Part shown: one piece after another, positions 33,775 through 42,903 of the stretch | How positions within the stretch are numbered: position 1 is the stretch's first letter | How the letters are laid out: each line of letters starts with the position of its first letter | Source: Comamonas suwonensis | GTDB taxonomy: Bacteria > Pseudomonadota > Gammaproteobacteria > Burkholderiales > Burkholderiaceae_C | Direction of reading: 5' to 3' | NCBI RefSeq assembly: GCF_012844455.2 | Contig: NZ_JABBCQ020000014.1 | Span: 1 to 64,000 of the forward strand | DNA: 64,000 nucleotides | Translations under genes and position numbers: made by a program | The notes under the pieces: model-generated | What the model was told of the DNA's origin: nothing | Seen by the model: only the letters and a program-made list of their open reading frames with translations | The model's database searches: none

Positions 33775-35198
33775 TCCACGTCCGCATGCCCCACGGCAAG
33801 GGCGACGCCATGCAAGCAGCTCAATACCTGTTGAGCCAGCACGACCATGCAGGCAAGCCGCGCAGCGTTGCCCCTGACGTGCTGGACGGCGATCCCGTTA
33901 TGGTTGCCACCATTGCGAACCAGACCCACAGGGCGCACAAATACGCCTGCGGCTGTTTGTCCTTCCGCGACGGCGAGCAGCCCACCGCCGCGCAGCAGAA
34001 GGAAATCATGCGCGACTTTGAACGAACCTTTCTGCCAGGTCTCCAGAAGGGCAGGCACTACGCGATCGCGTGGGTGGCCCATGAGGACAAGGGCAATCTT
34101 GAACTGAATTACCTGCTGGCGACCACCGAGTTGACCACGGGCAAGCAGTTGAACCCGTTTCCGCCCGGCGACGTGCAGCACGAATTTAACGACGCATGGG
34201 TCGCGAACACCAATCACGTCTTGGGCTATGCGCAGGTCGTGGCCGACCCGCTCAAGATTGCCCGCTCGCGCTTTGAAACCAAGGTGCTGCCGCTCAAGGA
34301 CGCGGCCAGCGCCATTTGCCAGCAGGCCAGCAGTCACAAGCAGGTCAGGAACGAACTGCAAGCGCTGTTTGGCGCGGCCATTGTCGGCGGCGATCTCAAC
34401 AGCCGCGCCGACGTGGTGGACATGCTGCAAAACCTCGGCACCGTCACCCGCACCGGGAAGGATTACCTGTCGTTCGTTCCGCACGGAGAACAGAAGGCCA
34501 TTCGCTTGAAAGGCCCCATGTTCCACGAGGACGCCGACTATCAGCAGATCAGGGCCGACGCCGGCGGCAAAGCCGCAGCGCAGGAACTGACCGAAGACCA
34601 GTTCAGCAGGAACGGCGCGAAGCTGGAACGCCTCAAGCAGTCCCGCGCCGAGCACTTCCAGAAGCTCTATGCGCAGCCTTTGGGCAAAGCCCAGCAGCGC
34701 ACCTATGGGCCGAAAAAAGCCCAGCAACACAAGCAGGTCAAGCCGCTGGCTTCACCTGAAAAAACCAAGGTAGCGGACGAAGCGCCGCAACCTTCACAAC
34801 CAGTCATGAAACCACAGGAGGAACCCGTCATGCAAAACAAGAACGAAGCCCAGCCCAAGAAGCCAAGAGCGGCCCTATACAACCCCCAGACCAAGGCCGG
34901 CAGAGCGCATTCCAGCGCCTTGCTGAACTTGGGCAGAAGCGCCATGCCGTTGCAGGTGCCCGCGCTCGGCGCACTGGTCATTCAGGTTGCCATGCTCAAT
35001 GCGCAGCTTACCGAACTGACCACAGCCTATGAGCGCATACCGTATGGCGACCCCCACTACGGCAAGAAGCGTATGGAGCTTTACGACCGCATGCGCTTGG
35101 TGCAATTGGCGCTGGAAGCCCTGACCCTTCAACTGAACGAAGCCAAGTTCAAGCTGGGCGACGAGGACGAGAAGAAGAACAAGCCAAAGGTGTGGTGA
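33771..35198 (+). CDS. Relaxase / mobilization nuclease (MOB-HEN type), 475 aa
   Basis: The N-terminal half is a relaxase: AMQAAQYLLSQHDHAGKPR at the start, then motif III AWVAHEDKGNLELNYLLA, in which the usual His triad is replaced by the H...E...N pattern of the ColE1 MbeA-like group. LNPFPPGDVQHEFNDAWV follows. The C-terminal part is a Lys/Gln/Pro-rich linker and a helical tail. It would nick at oriT and pilot the element into a recipient using a helper conjugation system, since none is encoded here. Confidence 0.8.
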   Translation: MIHVRMPHGKGDAMQAAQYLLSQHDHAGKPRSVAPDVLDGDPVMVATIANQTHRAHKYACGCLSFRDGEQPTAAQQKEIMRDFERTFLPGLQKGRHYAIAWVAHEDKGNLELNYLLATTELTTGKQLNPFPPGDVQHEFNDAWVANTNHVLGYAQVVADPLKIARSRFETKVLPLKDAASAICQQASSHKQVRNELQALFGAAIVGGDLNSRADVVDMLQNLGTVTRTGKDYLSFVPHGEQKAIRLKGPMFHEDADYQQIRADAGGKAAAQELTEDQFSRNGAKLERLKQSRAEHFQKLYAQPLGKAQQRTYGPKKAQQHKQVKPLASPEKTKVADEAPQPSQPVMKPQEEPVMQNKNEAQPKKPRAALYNPQTKAGRAHSSALLNLGRSAMPLQVPALGALVIQVAMLNAQLTELTTAYERIPYGDPHYGKKRMELYDRMRLVQLALEALTLQLNEAKFKLGDEDEKKNKPKVW

Positions 35199-35241
35199 GT
35201 GTTCAGCGCAGAAAAAAGCCAGTCAAATGACTGGCTGATTT

Positions 35242-35469
35242 TCATTTATCTGTGGCCGTCACAAGCAGCTTCCACGCATGGGGCTTTTTGTCACAGTTCG
35301 CACACGGCGGGAGGGTGTCGCACTCTCGGTTGATCACGTCCTCGTAGCCACATGATTGGCACTTGTAAATTCCAGGACTTGACGGCCTCTGCCCAGGCTT
35401 TCGCTCCTTCTGATATTTTTCCGGGCTGTCGGTCTTCTTGACTGCCTTTGCATCTTCGTAGAACGCCAT
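35242..35469 (-). CDS. Small zinc-ribbon protein, 75 aa
   Basis: ATG 35469 has GAGGGAGAG upstream. The motif YKCQSCGYEDVINRECDTLP followed by PCANCDKKP gives two CxxC pairs, so a single zinc ribbon. The N-terminal 35 residues are charged. Similar short zinc-ribbon proteins occur in many plasmids and islands; function unknown. It is convergent with the relaxase gene, 43 bp apart. Confidence 0.6.
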   Translation of the reverse strand: MAFYEDAKAVKKTDSPEKYQKERKPGQRPSSPGIYKCQSCGYEDVINRECDTLPPCANCDKKPHAWKLLVTATDK

Positions 35470-35664
35470 GAACTCTCCCTCAAGAGTGGGCAAGAGGACA
35501 TCTCTTGCTGCGTCTCAACATGAGGGCGAATGCTTGGGCTTCAAGCCTGTTGCCAGTTGGGAGCGCGACACCGACGCAAGCCTTGGCCGTAGGCGACGGC
35601 TCGTCCGTCTTCTCAAATCGTGAGCGGCGGCGGCGCGGCGACAGCCAGGGGGCGTTGCAGGCGG

Positions 35665-35693
35665 AAAAAAAAAGCCACTGCAAAGAGTGGCTT
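35665..35693 (-). terminator. Terminator of the element-borne tRNA
   Basis: AAGCCACT / AGTGGCTT stem with a 6-nt loop, followed on the minus strand by about nine T, 10 bp past the tRNA CCA end. Confidence 0.8.
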
Positions 35694-35703
35694 CTAGGGT
35701 GTT

Positions 35704-35783
35704 TGGTGGGCCCCCTCGGAGTCGAACCGAGCACCAATCGATTATGAGTCGACTGCTCTAACCAAAGCATGAGCTAGGGGCCC
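35704..35783 (-). tRNA. tRNA(CAU), Ile2-type, carried by element B
   Basis: Read on the minus strand it forms a full cloverleaf: perfect 7-bp acceptor stem GGGCCCC/GGGGCCC, D stem GCTC/GAGC, anticodon stem GTCGA/TCGAT around CTCATAA, variable TGGTG, T stem CTCGG/CCGAG with TTCGACT, then A-CCA encoded. The C-rich acceptor (C4, C5), the CTCATAAT loop and the following TTGGT favour tRNA-Ile2, whose C34 is changed to lysidine, over elongator Met. The 12-nt D loop is long. Its sequence differs clearly from the broken host tRNA beside it. Confidence 0.85.
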
Positions 35784-35802
35784 AGGGGTGAAATTTACAA
35801 CA

Positions 35803-35843
35803 TTTGTAGCCTATTTGTAGCCTTTAAAAGAATTAAAGGCTAC
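35803..35843. repeat. Right-end repeats of element B
   Basis: TTTGTAGCCT occurs twice, 11 bp apart (35803-35812, 35814-35823), as at the left end. The second copy begins a perfect 11-bp inverted repeat GTAGCCTTTAA-5-TTAAAGGCTAC (35817-35843). They lie 55-95 bp inside the right core and are likely integrase or excisionase sites. Confidence 0.65.
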
Positions 35844-35897
35844 CAACGTCTCATAAGTTATTGATTTTCAATGATTTTCTATAGCGATAGCAACAGC

Positions 35898-35936
35898 TTA
35901 TGAGTCCTCTGCTCTAACCAACTGAGCTAACGCCCC
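35898..35936 (-). pseudogene. Interrupted 5' half of the host tRNA(CAU) gene
   Basis: On the minus strand, GGGGCGT, a canonical D arm (GCTCAGTTGGTTAGAGC), the 5' side of the anticodon stem and the loop CTCATAA are present. The sequence then runs into element B (GCTGTTGCTATCG), which cannot complete the cloverleaf. Its 3' partners are at 27017 and 1063. The start G is at 35936, 53 bp from the end of hrcA. As it stands the gene cannot give a functional tRNA. Confidence 0.85.
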
Positions 35937-35988
35937 AACACTGACAACAGCCGTGGCTGCCACCAGAAAAACTCTGCCATTGTAGGGC

Positions 35989-36996
35989 CTAACGCTTGTG
36001 GCTCAGGGCATTGCTCACCAATTTGGATGTGATGTCGACAATCTGGATCATCTTGTCGTAGTGCATGCGCGTGGGGCCGATCACTCCCAGAGTGCCCACA
36101 ACCTTGCCGTCCAGCTCATAGGGAGCACTCACCACGGAGAGATCTTCAAACGGGACGGTCTGGCTCTCGCCACCGATGTAAATTCGCACGCCATCAGCCT
36201 GATTGGAGAAATCCAGCAGGCGCAGAATCTGCGTTTTTTGCTCAAACAGATCAAAAGCGCGACGCAGATTGCCCATGTCGCTGGAGAAATCACTGACCGA
36301 TAGCAGGTTACGCTCGCCGGCAATCACCACATCTTCCTGGTCATGGTTGCTCATCACTTCAGAGCCCACATTCACGGCGGCCTGCATGAGGCTGGCGACT
36401 TCGCCTTGCAGCTGCTCGACTTCGGTCTGCAGCCTTGTTCTGACCTCTTCCATGGTCAATCCGGCGTAATGGTGATTAAGGAAGTTCGAGGCTTCGATTA
36501 ACTGCGAAGACTCGTAATCCACATCGGTAAAAATCACACGGTTCTGCACATCACCTTCGGGCGAGACGATGATGACCAAAAAACGCTGCTCCGACAGGCG
36601 CACAAATTCAATGTGCTTGAAGACGGAGCTGCGGCGCGGCACCATGACCACGCCCACAAACTGGGAGAGGTTGGACAGCAGATTGGCCGCATTGGCGATC
36701 ACCTTTTGCGGCTGCTCATGGATCAGCCCTGGCGTGATGAGGTTGGAGCGGTCCACCGTCAGCATGGTGTCGACAAACAGTCGATACCCTCTGGCGGTAG
36801 GCACGCGGCCTGCGGAGGTATGCGGGCTGATGATCAACCCCATTTCTTCCAGATCGGCCATCACATTGCGGATGGTGGCAGGCGACAATTCAAGCCCGGA
36901 TGCACGCGAAAGAGTGCGCGAGCCGACTGGTTGACCATCAGCGATATAACGCTCAATCAGCGCTTTCAGCAATAACTTGGCACGTTCGTCGAGCAT
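35989..36996 (-). CDS. hrcA: Heat-inducible transcription repressor HrcA
   Basis: 335 aa, full length. It represses groE and dnaK-type operons by binding CIRCE. The N-terminal winged helix is seen in [20 protein letters not shown] and [16 protein letters not shown], followed by the conserved [20 protein letters not shown]. The C-terminal part has the GAF-like dimer domain ([18 protein letters not shown]). No CIRCE repeat is present in the 29-bp gap to the divergent nadK, so it is not visibly self-regulated here. Confidence 0.95.
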   Translation of the reverse strand: MLDERAKLLLKALIERYIADGQPVGSRTLSRASGLELSPATIRNVMADLEEMGLIISPHTSAGRVPTARGYRLFVDTMLTVDRSNLITPGLIHEQPQKVIANAANLLSNLSQFVGVVMVPRRSSVFKHIEFVRLSEQRFLVIIVSPEGDVQNRVIFTDVDYESSQLIEASNFLNHHYAGLTMEEVRTRLQTEVEQLQGEVASLMQAAVNVGSEVMSNHDQEDVVIAGERNLLSVSDFSSDMGNLRRAFDLFEQKTQILRLLDFSNQADGVRIYIGGESQTVPFEDLSVVSAPYELDGKVVGTLGVIGPTRMHYDKMIQIVDITSKLVSNALSHKR

Positions 36997-37025
36997 GATT
37001 TCATTTTAATGATGTAATTTCCCAG

Positions 37026-37925
37026 ATGACATCCACGTTCCGCCATATTGCCTTGATCGGCAAGTACCACACACCCGACGCAGGAGCCCCATCCGACGCT
37101 GCCAGCGAAGCTTTGCTGCGTATTGCGTCTTATGTGCGTAGTCTGGGTTGCGAGGTGATTCTGGATACCCAGTCCGCGATCTATGCAGGCCTGTCTGACT
37201 ATCCCAGCATGGATGTGGACGGCCTGGGCAAGTATTGCGACCTGGGCTTGGTAGTCGGTGGCGATGGAACCATGCTGGGCGTCTGCCGCCATCTGGCTCG
37301 CTACGGCACGCCACTGGTGGGTATTAATCAAGGACGCCTGGGCTTTGTCACCGATATTGCGCTGGATGAGTTTGAAGCCTCTATCACGCCCATTCTGCAA
37401 GGCGAGTACGAGGAGGACGAACGTCCCCTGATGCACGCCCGCGTCATGCGCGATGGTCAATGTGTATTTGAAGCCCAGGCCATGAACGATGTGGTGGTCA
37501 ACCGTGGCTCAACCTCTGGCATGGTGGAGCTGCGCATTGAGGTGGGCGGGCACTTTGTCTCCAACCAGCGCGCCGATGGTCTGATTGTGGCCACGCCCAC
37601 CGGATCTACCGCCTATGCACTGTCTGCCGGCGGGCCCATGCTGCACCCCTCTATCCCCGCGTGGGTGATGGTGCCCATTGCGCCGCACAACCTCTCCAAC
37701 CGCCCCATTGTTCTGCCCGATGCGCAGGAGATCACGATTGAAGTCGTCGGCGGACGCGGCGATGTCAGCGCGAACTTTGACATGCAATCTCTTGCATCGC
37801 TGCAGCACGGCGACCGCATTCTGGTCACCCGTGCCAATCACAGCGTGCACTTTCTGCATCCCAAGGGCTGGAATTATTTCTCCACCCTGCGCAAAAAACT
37901 GGGCTGGAATGAAGGGGGCTCCTGA
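37026..37925 (+). CDS. nadK: NAD kinase
   Basis: 299 aa. It phosphorylates NAD to NADP. The nucleotide site [10 protein letters not shown] (about residue 78) and the conserved [10 protein letters not shown] and [16 protein letters not shown] are present. It is divergent from hrcA by 29 bp and is followed 2 bp later by recN, a gene order widespread in Burkholderiales. Confidence 0.97.
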   Translation: MTSTFRHIALIGKYHTPDAGAPSDAASEALLRIASYVRSLGCEVILDTQSAIYAGLSDYPSMDVDGLGKYCDLGLVVGGDGTMLGVCRHLARYGTPLVGINQGRLGFVTDIALDEFEASITPILQGEYEEDERPLMHARVMRDGQCVFEAQAMNDVVVNRGSTSGMVELRIEVGGHFVSNQRADGLIVATPTGSTAYALSAGGPMLHPSIPAWVMVPIAPHNLSNRPIVLPDAQEITIEVVGGRGDVSANFDMQSLASLQHGDRILVTRANHSVHFLHPKGWNYFSTLRKKLGWNEGGS

Positions 37926-37927
37926 TC

Positions 37928-39688
37928 ATGGCTTTGAAGCGCATCGCCCTGCAGGACTTTGTGATTGTTCAGTCCCTCGATCTGGATTGGCAAGCTGGCT
38001 TTACGGTACTGACCGGAGAAACCGGAGCAGGAAAATCCATCATGCTGGATGCCCTGCAGCTGGTGCTGGGCGCCCGTGCCGATGCACAGGTCGTGCGCGA
38101 AGGCTGCACTCAGGCCGACATCTGTGCCGAGTTCGACTGCCCTCAAAACCTGCGCCCCTGGCTTGAAGAAGCTGGCTTTGCACAAGAGCAAGAGCTGCTG
38201 CTTCGCCGCGTGATCGACAGTCAGGGCAGAAGCCGCGCATGGATCAATGGGTCTCCCGCCACAGCCACCCAGCTACGCCACCTGGGCGATCAGCTCATCG
38301 ATATTCACGGCCAGCACGCCTGGCAAAGCCTGACCCGCCCTGATGCAGCCCGGGCCATGCTGGACACCTATGGCGGCATTGACACCGTCCCGCTCAAGTC
38401 ACTATGGCAGGGCTGGCGTCAGACCAGCCAAGCACTGGAGCAGGCTTTGTCTGCCCAGGACAATCTACAGCGCGAGCGTGAACGCCTGCAGTGGCAGATT
38501 TCGGAGCTGGACAAGCTCTCCCCACGCGCTGACGAGTGGGATGAGCTCAACGCCCAGCACACCCGCCTGTCGCATGCACAGACCTTGATGGACTCTGCAC
38601 AGACTTGCCTGCAACTACTTGAAGATGATGATGCTGGTGCAGCCAATCCTTTGGGTAAAGCGCACCACCTGCTACAAGATCAAGAGCACCTGGAGCCAGA
38701 GTTTCAGAATATTTCTGATGTACTAGCTTCCTGCGTGGCGCAGTTGCACGATGCAAGGCACTCTCTGCAATCCTATCTGCGCCGCGCCGATCTGGACCCT
38801 GAGTTACTGGCTGATCTGGACGAGCGCCTTGCGCTGTGGATGCAGCTGGCACGTCGCTACAAACGCACTCCCGAAGAGCTACCCACGCTGCTGGAAGGCT
38901 GGAAGCACGAGCTGCGCCAGCTTGATGCAGCTGTCGATGTCGATGGACTTCGCTCCACGGAGCAAGCCGCTTATCAGCAATATCAAGCGGAGGCACGCCA
39001 TGTCTCTCAGCAGCGCGCACTGGCAGCTCCTCGCCTGTCACGCGCCATTACCCAGTCCATGCAAAGTCTGGGCATGAAAGGGGGACGCTTTGAGGTGCAG
39101 CTGGAGCAAGCCGAATCGGCGACTCCCGCAGGCACTGACAGCGTGACTTTTCTCGTCGCAGGTCACACCGGGGCCACACCCAAACCCATTGCCAAAGTGG
39201 CATCGGGCGGTGAACTGTCCCGTATTTCTTTAGCCATTGCTGTCACTACCAGTGAGCTGGGGCAAGCTGGAACACTGATTTTTGACGAAGTCGACTCCGG
39301 TGTAGGTGGCGCTGTGGCCGAGACCGTGGGGCGCCTCATGCGCTCTCTCGGTCATTCGCGGCAGGTATTGGCCGTTACGCACTTGCCGCAGGTTGCGGCC
39401 TATGCCAATCAGCATTACCGCGTCACCAAACGCCCCAAGTCCAACACCACCATCAGCAGCGTGGACCCGCTGGATGGCGAGGAACGCGAAATGGAAATGG
39501 CCCGCATGCTGGGCGGCGAGCATCTGTCTGAAGCCACGATGGCCCACGCCCGGGAAATGCTAACCATGGCAAGATTGTCGGCAAGCGAGCTGCTGAACAG
39601 CAATGGATCGCCTGCCTCAAACGCCAAAAGTAAAAGCAGCAAGGCATCCACTACGCGCAAAAACACCAGCAAAGTCAGGGGAGAGTGA
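37928..39688 (+). CDS. recN: DNA repair protein RecN
   Basis: 586 aa SMC-like ATPase for double-strand-break repair. Walker A GETGAGKS (about residue 34), a long coiled coil in the middle (about 155-365), the ABC signature [14 protein letters not shown] (about 420) and Walker [13 protein letters not shown] (about 450) are all intact. The Ser/Lys-rich tail ([11 protein letters not shown]) is variable in the family. It is co-directional with nadK (2-bp gap), and rapZ begins 4 bp after its stop. Confidence 0.97.
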   Translation: MALKRIALQDFVIVQSLDLDWQAGFTVLTGETGAGKSIMLDALQLVLGARADAQVVREGCTQADICAEFDCPQNLRPWLEEAGFAQEQELLLRRVIDSQGRSRAWINGSPATATQLRHLGDQLIDIHGQHAWQSLTRPDAARAMLDTYGGIDTVPLKSLWQGWRQTSQALEQALSAQDNLQRERERLQWQISELDKLSPRADEWDELNAQHTRLSHAQTLMDSAQTCLQLLEDDDAGAANPLGKAHHLLQDQEHLEPEFQNISDVLASCVAQLHDARHSLQSYLRRADLDPELLADLDERLALWMQLARRYKRTPEELPTLLEGWKHELRQLDAAVDVDGLRSTEQAAYQQYQAEARHVSQQRALAAPRLSRAITQSMQSLGMKGGRFEVQLEQAESATPAGTDSVTFLVAGHTGATPKPIAKVASGGELSRISLAIAVTTSELGQAGTLIFDEVDSGVGGAVAETVGRLMRSLGHSRQVLAVTHLPQVAAYANQHYRVTKRPKSNTTISSVDPLDGEEREMEMARMLGGEHLSEATMAHAREMLTMARLSASELLNSNGSPASNAKSKSSKASTTRKNTSKVRGE

Positions 39689-39692
39689 AATC

Positions 39693-40616
39693 ATGTCTAT
39701 GGAGATTGTTCTGATCAGCGGCATGTCCGGGTCGGGCAAATCTGTTGCGCTGCATGCGTTGGAAGACGCAGGCTTTTACTGCGTGGACAACCTGCCGCCA
39801 GAGCTGCTGCAATCCTTTGTGGAGCTGAAGCTCACTCACCAGGAGCAAAAAGTAGCCATCGCCATGGATGCGCGCAGCGCCCAGGGCCTGCCGCAGTTGC
39901 CTGAGCAACTGGCGCGCCTTGAAAAGCAGGGCCTGATCCCTCGTATGATTTTTCTGGATGCTGGCAACAGCACGCTGGTGCGCCGCTTCTCTGAAACACG
40001 CAGACGCCACCCCTTGTCCCCCGGCTCGGCTGCCACTGAGCGGCAGGCGCTGGAACAGGACATTGAAAAAGAGCGCGAGCTGCTAGGAACACTGCGCGAC
40101 CGATCTGTCGTTGTCGATACCAGCGACCTCAAATCATCCCAGCTGCAAAGCTATATCAAGCAAGTCATTGAAGCGCCAGAGGGCCAGATGACGCTGATGT
40201 TCCAGTCCTTTGGCTTTAAGCACCACATGCCCGCAGACTCGGACTATGTTTTTGATGTGCGCATGCTGCCTAACCCGCACTACGAAAAGGATCTGCGCCC
40301 GCTGACAGGGCTTGATCAACCTGTGGCGGACTATCTGCGCGACCTTCCCGAGGTGCAGCAGATGCAGCTGGACATTCAACAGTTTCTGGAGCGCTGGCTG
40401 CCGCTACTGGCCAGAGACCACCGCAGCTACGTCACCGTGGGCATTGGCTGCACGGGCGGGCAGCACCGCTCAGTCTTTCTGGTAGAGGCTCTGGCCACGC
40501 ATTTCGAAAAAACCTGGCCGACCGTGCGCCGCCACCGTTCGCTGGATTTTCGTGGAAAATTTCTGCAAGTTTCTCAGCAGTTCTTGACCACTGACACCCC
40601 GCCTGCCTCTCACTGA
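39693..40616 (+). CDS. rapZ: RNase adapter protein RapZ (P-loop nucleotide-binding)
   Basis: 307 aa from ATG 39693; an earlier ATG at 39603 lies inside recN. Walker A GMSGSGKS is at residues 9-16 and the family C-terminal domain has [19 protein letters not shown]. In enterobacteria RapZ delivers sRNA GlmZ to RNase E; outside them the RNA partner is less certain. Usual partners of the PTS-nitrogen locus are not adjacent here. AGGGGAG lies upstream. Confidence 0.95.
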   Translation: MSMEIVLISGMSGSGKSVALHALEDAGFYCVDNLPPELLQSFVELKLTHQEQKVAIAMDARSAQGLPQLPEQLARLEKQGLIPRMIFLDAGNSTLVRRFSETRRRHPLSPGSAATERQALEQDIEKERELLGTLRDRSVVVDTSDLKSSQLQSYIKQVIEAPEGQMTLMFQSFGFKHHMPADSDYVFDVRMLPNPHYEKDLRPLTGLDQPVADYLRDLPEVQQMQLDIQQFLERWLPLLARDHRSYVTVGIGCTGGQHRSVFLVEALATHFEKTWPTVRRHRSLDFRGKFLQVSQQFLTTDTPPASH

Positions 40617-40627
40617 TCCAACCTCCA

Positions 40628-41335
40628 ATGCTCAGCCCTCAGGCTCCGGCCCCGCGTGTACTGCTGCTGGAAGATGACCCCGCCATTGCGCGCACCATCT
40701 GCTATGCGCTGGAACGCGAAGGCATTGCCGTCACCCATAGCCTGCTGATTGCCGATGCGCGCCAGCAATGGGCATCTGTCGCCTTTGATGCCTTGCTCAT
40801 GGATGTGGGCCTGCCCGATGGCAATGGTCTGGACTGGTGCCGAGAGCTGCGTTCTACAGGCTCGATCGCTCCCGTGCTGGTTCTCAGCGCCCGAGGCGAA
40901 GAGATGGACAAAGTGCTGGGGCTTGAACTGGGGGCCGATGACTATCTGAGCAAACCCTTCAGCCCCCGCGAGCTGTTGGCCCGCACCCGTGCATTGCTAC
41001 GGCGCTCAAGGCAATTTCAGCCAGCAGCGCAGGCCCAGCCTGCGCAAGCACTTCAAATAGATGAGCAAGGCCAGCGCATTCTGCTGCACTCGCAAACCAT
41101 GGATTTGACGCGCCGCGAGTATCAGCTGCTGCAAAGCCTGATCCAGAGCGCAGGCCGCATCCTCAGTCGCGATGCGCTGCTGGAGCAAATCTGGGGACTG
41201 GGCAGCGAGAGCACCGACCGTACAGTGGACACCCACATCAAGACTCTGCGCGCCAAGCTGCGCGAGCGCTTGCCGGGCCAGGAAGTCATCATCACCCACC
41301 GCGGTCTGGGCTACAGCCTGAACCAACCCGGATAA
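40628..41335 (+). CDS. creB: Response regulator, CreB type (OmpR family)
   Basis: 235 aa. Receiver: acidic pair LLEDDPA, phospho-acceptor Asp in LLMDVGLPDGNG (about residue 59), Lys in YLSKPFSPRE. The C-terminal OmpR winged helix has LTRREYQLLQSL and STDRTVDTHIKTLRAKLRE. The assignment to CreB rests on the next gene being a CreC-like kinase, on creD following, and on a perfect CreB box upstream of creD. The creA gene of enterobacterial loci is not present. Confidence 0.85.
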   Translation: MLSPQAPAPRVLLLEDDPAIARTICYALEREGIAVTHSLLIADARQQWASVAFDALLMDVGLPDGNGLDWCRELRSTGSIAPVLVLSARGEEMDKVLGLELGADDYLSKPFSPRELLARTRALLRRSRQFQPAAQAQPAQALQIDEQGQRILLHSQTMDLTRREYQLLQSLIQSAGRILSRDALLEQIWGLGSESTDRTVDTHIKTLRAKLRERLPGQEVIITHRGLGYSLNQPG

Positions 41336-41340
41336 GCCCG

Positions 41341-42807
41341 ATGCGCCTGGGCCTGCGTCTGTTCTTTGCCTTCTTCCTCATCAACGGGCTGGCCGCGTTT
41401 TTTGTGCTTCGCGTCTTTATGGTGGAGGTTAAACCCAGCGTTCGCAAGGTGACCGAAGACACGCTGGTCGAAACCGCCTATGCGCTGGCAGCGCTTGCCA
41501 GTGCAGACCTAGCCCAAAACCGGTTTCAGCCGAACCAAAGCGGCACCTTCGCTACTCAGCTATCGAACTACACACAAAAGCCCATTCAGGCCTGGATCTG
41601 GGACGCCCGCAAAACCACGCTGGACATGCGCATCACAGTGACCGATGCACAAGGCATTGTGCTGTTTGACTCGCAAGGCAAAGATCAGGGCACCGACTAT
41701 TCACGCTGGCGCGATGTCTATCTGACGCTGCGCAGCGAATACGGTGCGCGCACCACAAGAGCCGTCAAAGAAGACGAGTCCAGCAGCGTGATGTATGTCT
41801 CCGCCCCCATCATGGTGAACGGCCAGATTGGCGGCGTGCTCACAGCCTCCAAACCCTCCAGCTCAGTGCAGAAAATCGTGGATAGCGCAGAGCAAAAAAT
41901 TTTGCGTGGAGGTCTGCTGTTTGTGCTGCTGTCTGCAGGCGTAGGCTGCGCCGTAACCTGGTGGTTTGTGGTGCATGTGCGCCGCCTGCGCAACTATGCG
42001 CAGCAAGTTCAGGCCCCCACCCTCAATGAATCGGCTCACCCTGCACAGATGCCCCAGCCTGTAGCCGTGCCCAATATGCCCGGCGAGCTGGGCGAGCTGG
42101 CTCAGGCCATGGACACCATGCGAAAGCGCCTTGAGGGACGCGACTACATTGAAGGCTACGTACGCGCCCTGACTCATGAGTTGAAAAGCCCTGTCGCCGC
42201 CATACGCGGCGCGGGCGAGTTGCTGCAAGACGATCTGCCCACCCCAGACCGCATCATGTTTGCCACGCAAGTTGTGGACCAGAGCCTGCGTCTGCAAAAC
42301 CTGATTGACCAACTGCTGCAACTGAGTCGACTGGAGCAGCGCCAGCAGCTGGATAAAACCCATAGCTGCAGCCTGATGGAGTGCGCACAAGAGGCCATGC
42401 ATGCCCTGCACGGCACCGCCCAGCAACACGGCATTGCACTGCAGCTGAAAGGCGCAGATAGCCACGGCCCATGGGAGGCTGGCCTTGTCACCCTCGCCGT
42501 CAGCAACCTGGTGCAAAACGCGCTGGATTTTTCGCCGGAAGATCGCGTCATCACGCTTGCGTTGAGCCCACATCGCATCACCATCAGCGATCAAGGCCCG
42601 GGCGTGCCAGACGCCATGCTGGCCCGCTTGGGCGAGCGTTTCTTCACAACACCCAGACCTAATGGCGAGCGCAGTGGCACCGGCCTTGGCCTGTCCATCG
42701 TCACCCGCATCATGCACCTGCACGGCGGCAGCATGGCGATACGCAATCTGCACCCAGGGCTTGCTGTGACGCTGGACTTCGCTCCTGAAAATCAGGTCAC
42801 CTCATGA
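41341..42807 (+). CDS. creC: Sensor histidine kinase, CreC type
   Basis: 488 aa inner-membrane kinase. Membrane helix 1 is at about residues 5-25, a periplasmic sensor domain follows with GTDYSRWRDVYLTLRSEYG, and helix 2 is at about 187-208. A HAMP region comes next, then H-box LTHELKSPVAAIRG (His about residue 280), N-box LVQNALDFSPED, G boxes ISDQGPGVPD and GTGLGLSIV. The start is 5 bp after creB. CreBC responds to growth in minimal media and fermentation products in E. coli and controls beta-lactamases in Aeromonas relatives. Confidence 0.87.
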   Translation: MRLGLRLFFAFFLINGLAAFFVLRVFMVEVKPSVRKVTEDTLVETAYALAALASADLAQNRFQPNQSGTFATQLSNYTQKPIQAWIWDARKTTLDMRITVTDAQGIVLFDSQGKDQGTDYSRWRDVYLTLRSEYGARTTRAVKEDESSSVMYVSAPIMVNGQIGGVLTASKPSSSVQKIVDSAEQKILRGGLLFVLLSAGVGCAVTWWFVVHVRRLRNYAQQVQAPTLNESAHPAQMPQPVAVPNMPGELGELAQAMDTMRKRLEGRDYIEGYVRALTHELKSPVAAIRGAGELLQDDLPTPDRIMFATQVVDQSLRLQNLIDQLLQLSRLEQRQQLDKTHSCSLMECAQEAMHALHGTAQQHGIALQLKGADSHGPWEAGLVTLAVSNLVQNALDFSPEDRVITLALSPHRITISDQGPGVPDAMLARLGERFFTTPRPNGERSGTGLGLSIVTRIMHLHGGSMAIRNLHPGLAVTLDFAPENQVTS

Positions 42808-42819
42808 ATGAAGCGCGAC

Positions 42820-42835
42820 TTCACACTCGCTTCAC
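42820..42835 (+). promoter_or_regulatory. CreB-binding box (cre tag) upstream of creD
   Basis: TTCAC-ACTCGC-TTCAC is an exact match to the known CreB site TTCACnnnnnnTTCAC, 68 bp before the creD start and 12 bp after the creC stop. CreB-P is expected to activate creD from here. Confidence 0.85.
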
Positions 42836-42903
42836 AGACTTCATTTCGTCCACACAGTCGCTCAAGACACTGCCTCCTGAAACCTCATATTTCAGGAGCA
42901 AGC

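Noticed and set aside
33675..34730. 351-codon frame antisense to the relaxase
   Set aside because: Shadow of the relaxase gene, which carries the conserved motifs and is coupled to mobC.
27017..35936. A tRNA interrupted by an intron (tRNA(CAU) group I introns are known in other betaproteobacteria)
   Set aside because: The intervening DNA is 8.8 kb, begins with an integrase gene, has arm repeats, and is flanked by a duplicated anticodon-loop core; this is an integrated element.
36997..37025. CIRCE operator between hrcA and nadK
   Set aside because: The 29-bp gap contains no GCACTC/GAGTGC inverted repeat.
41863..42753. 296-codon frame antisense to creC
   Set aside because: Codon pattern is a shadow of the GC-rich creC gene, which has all kinase motifs.
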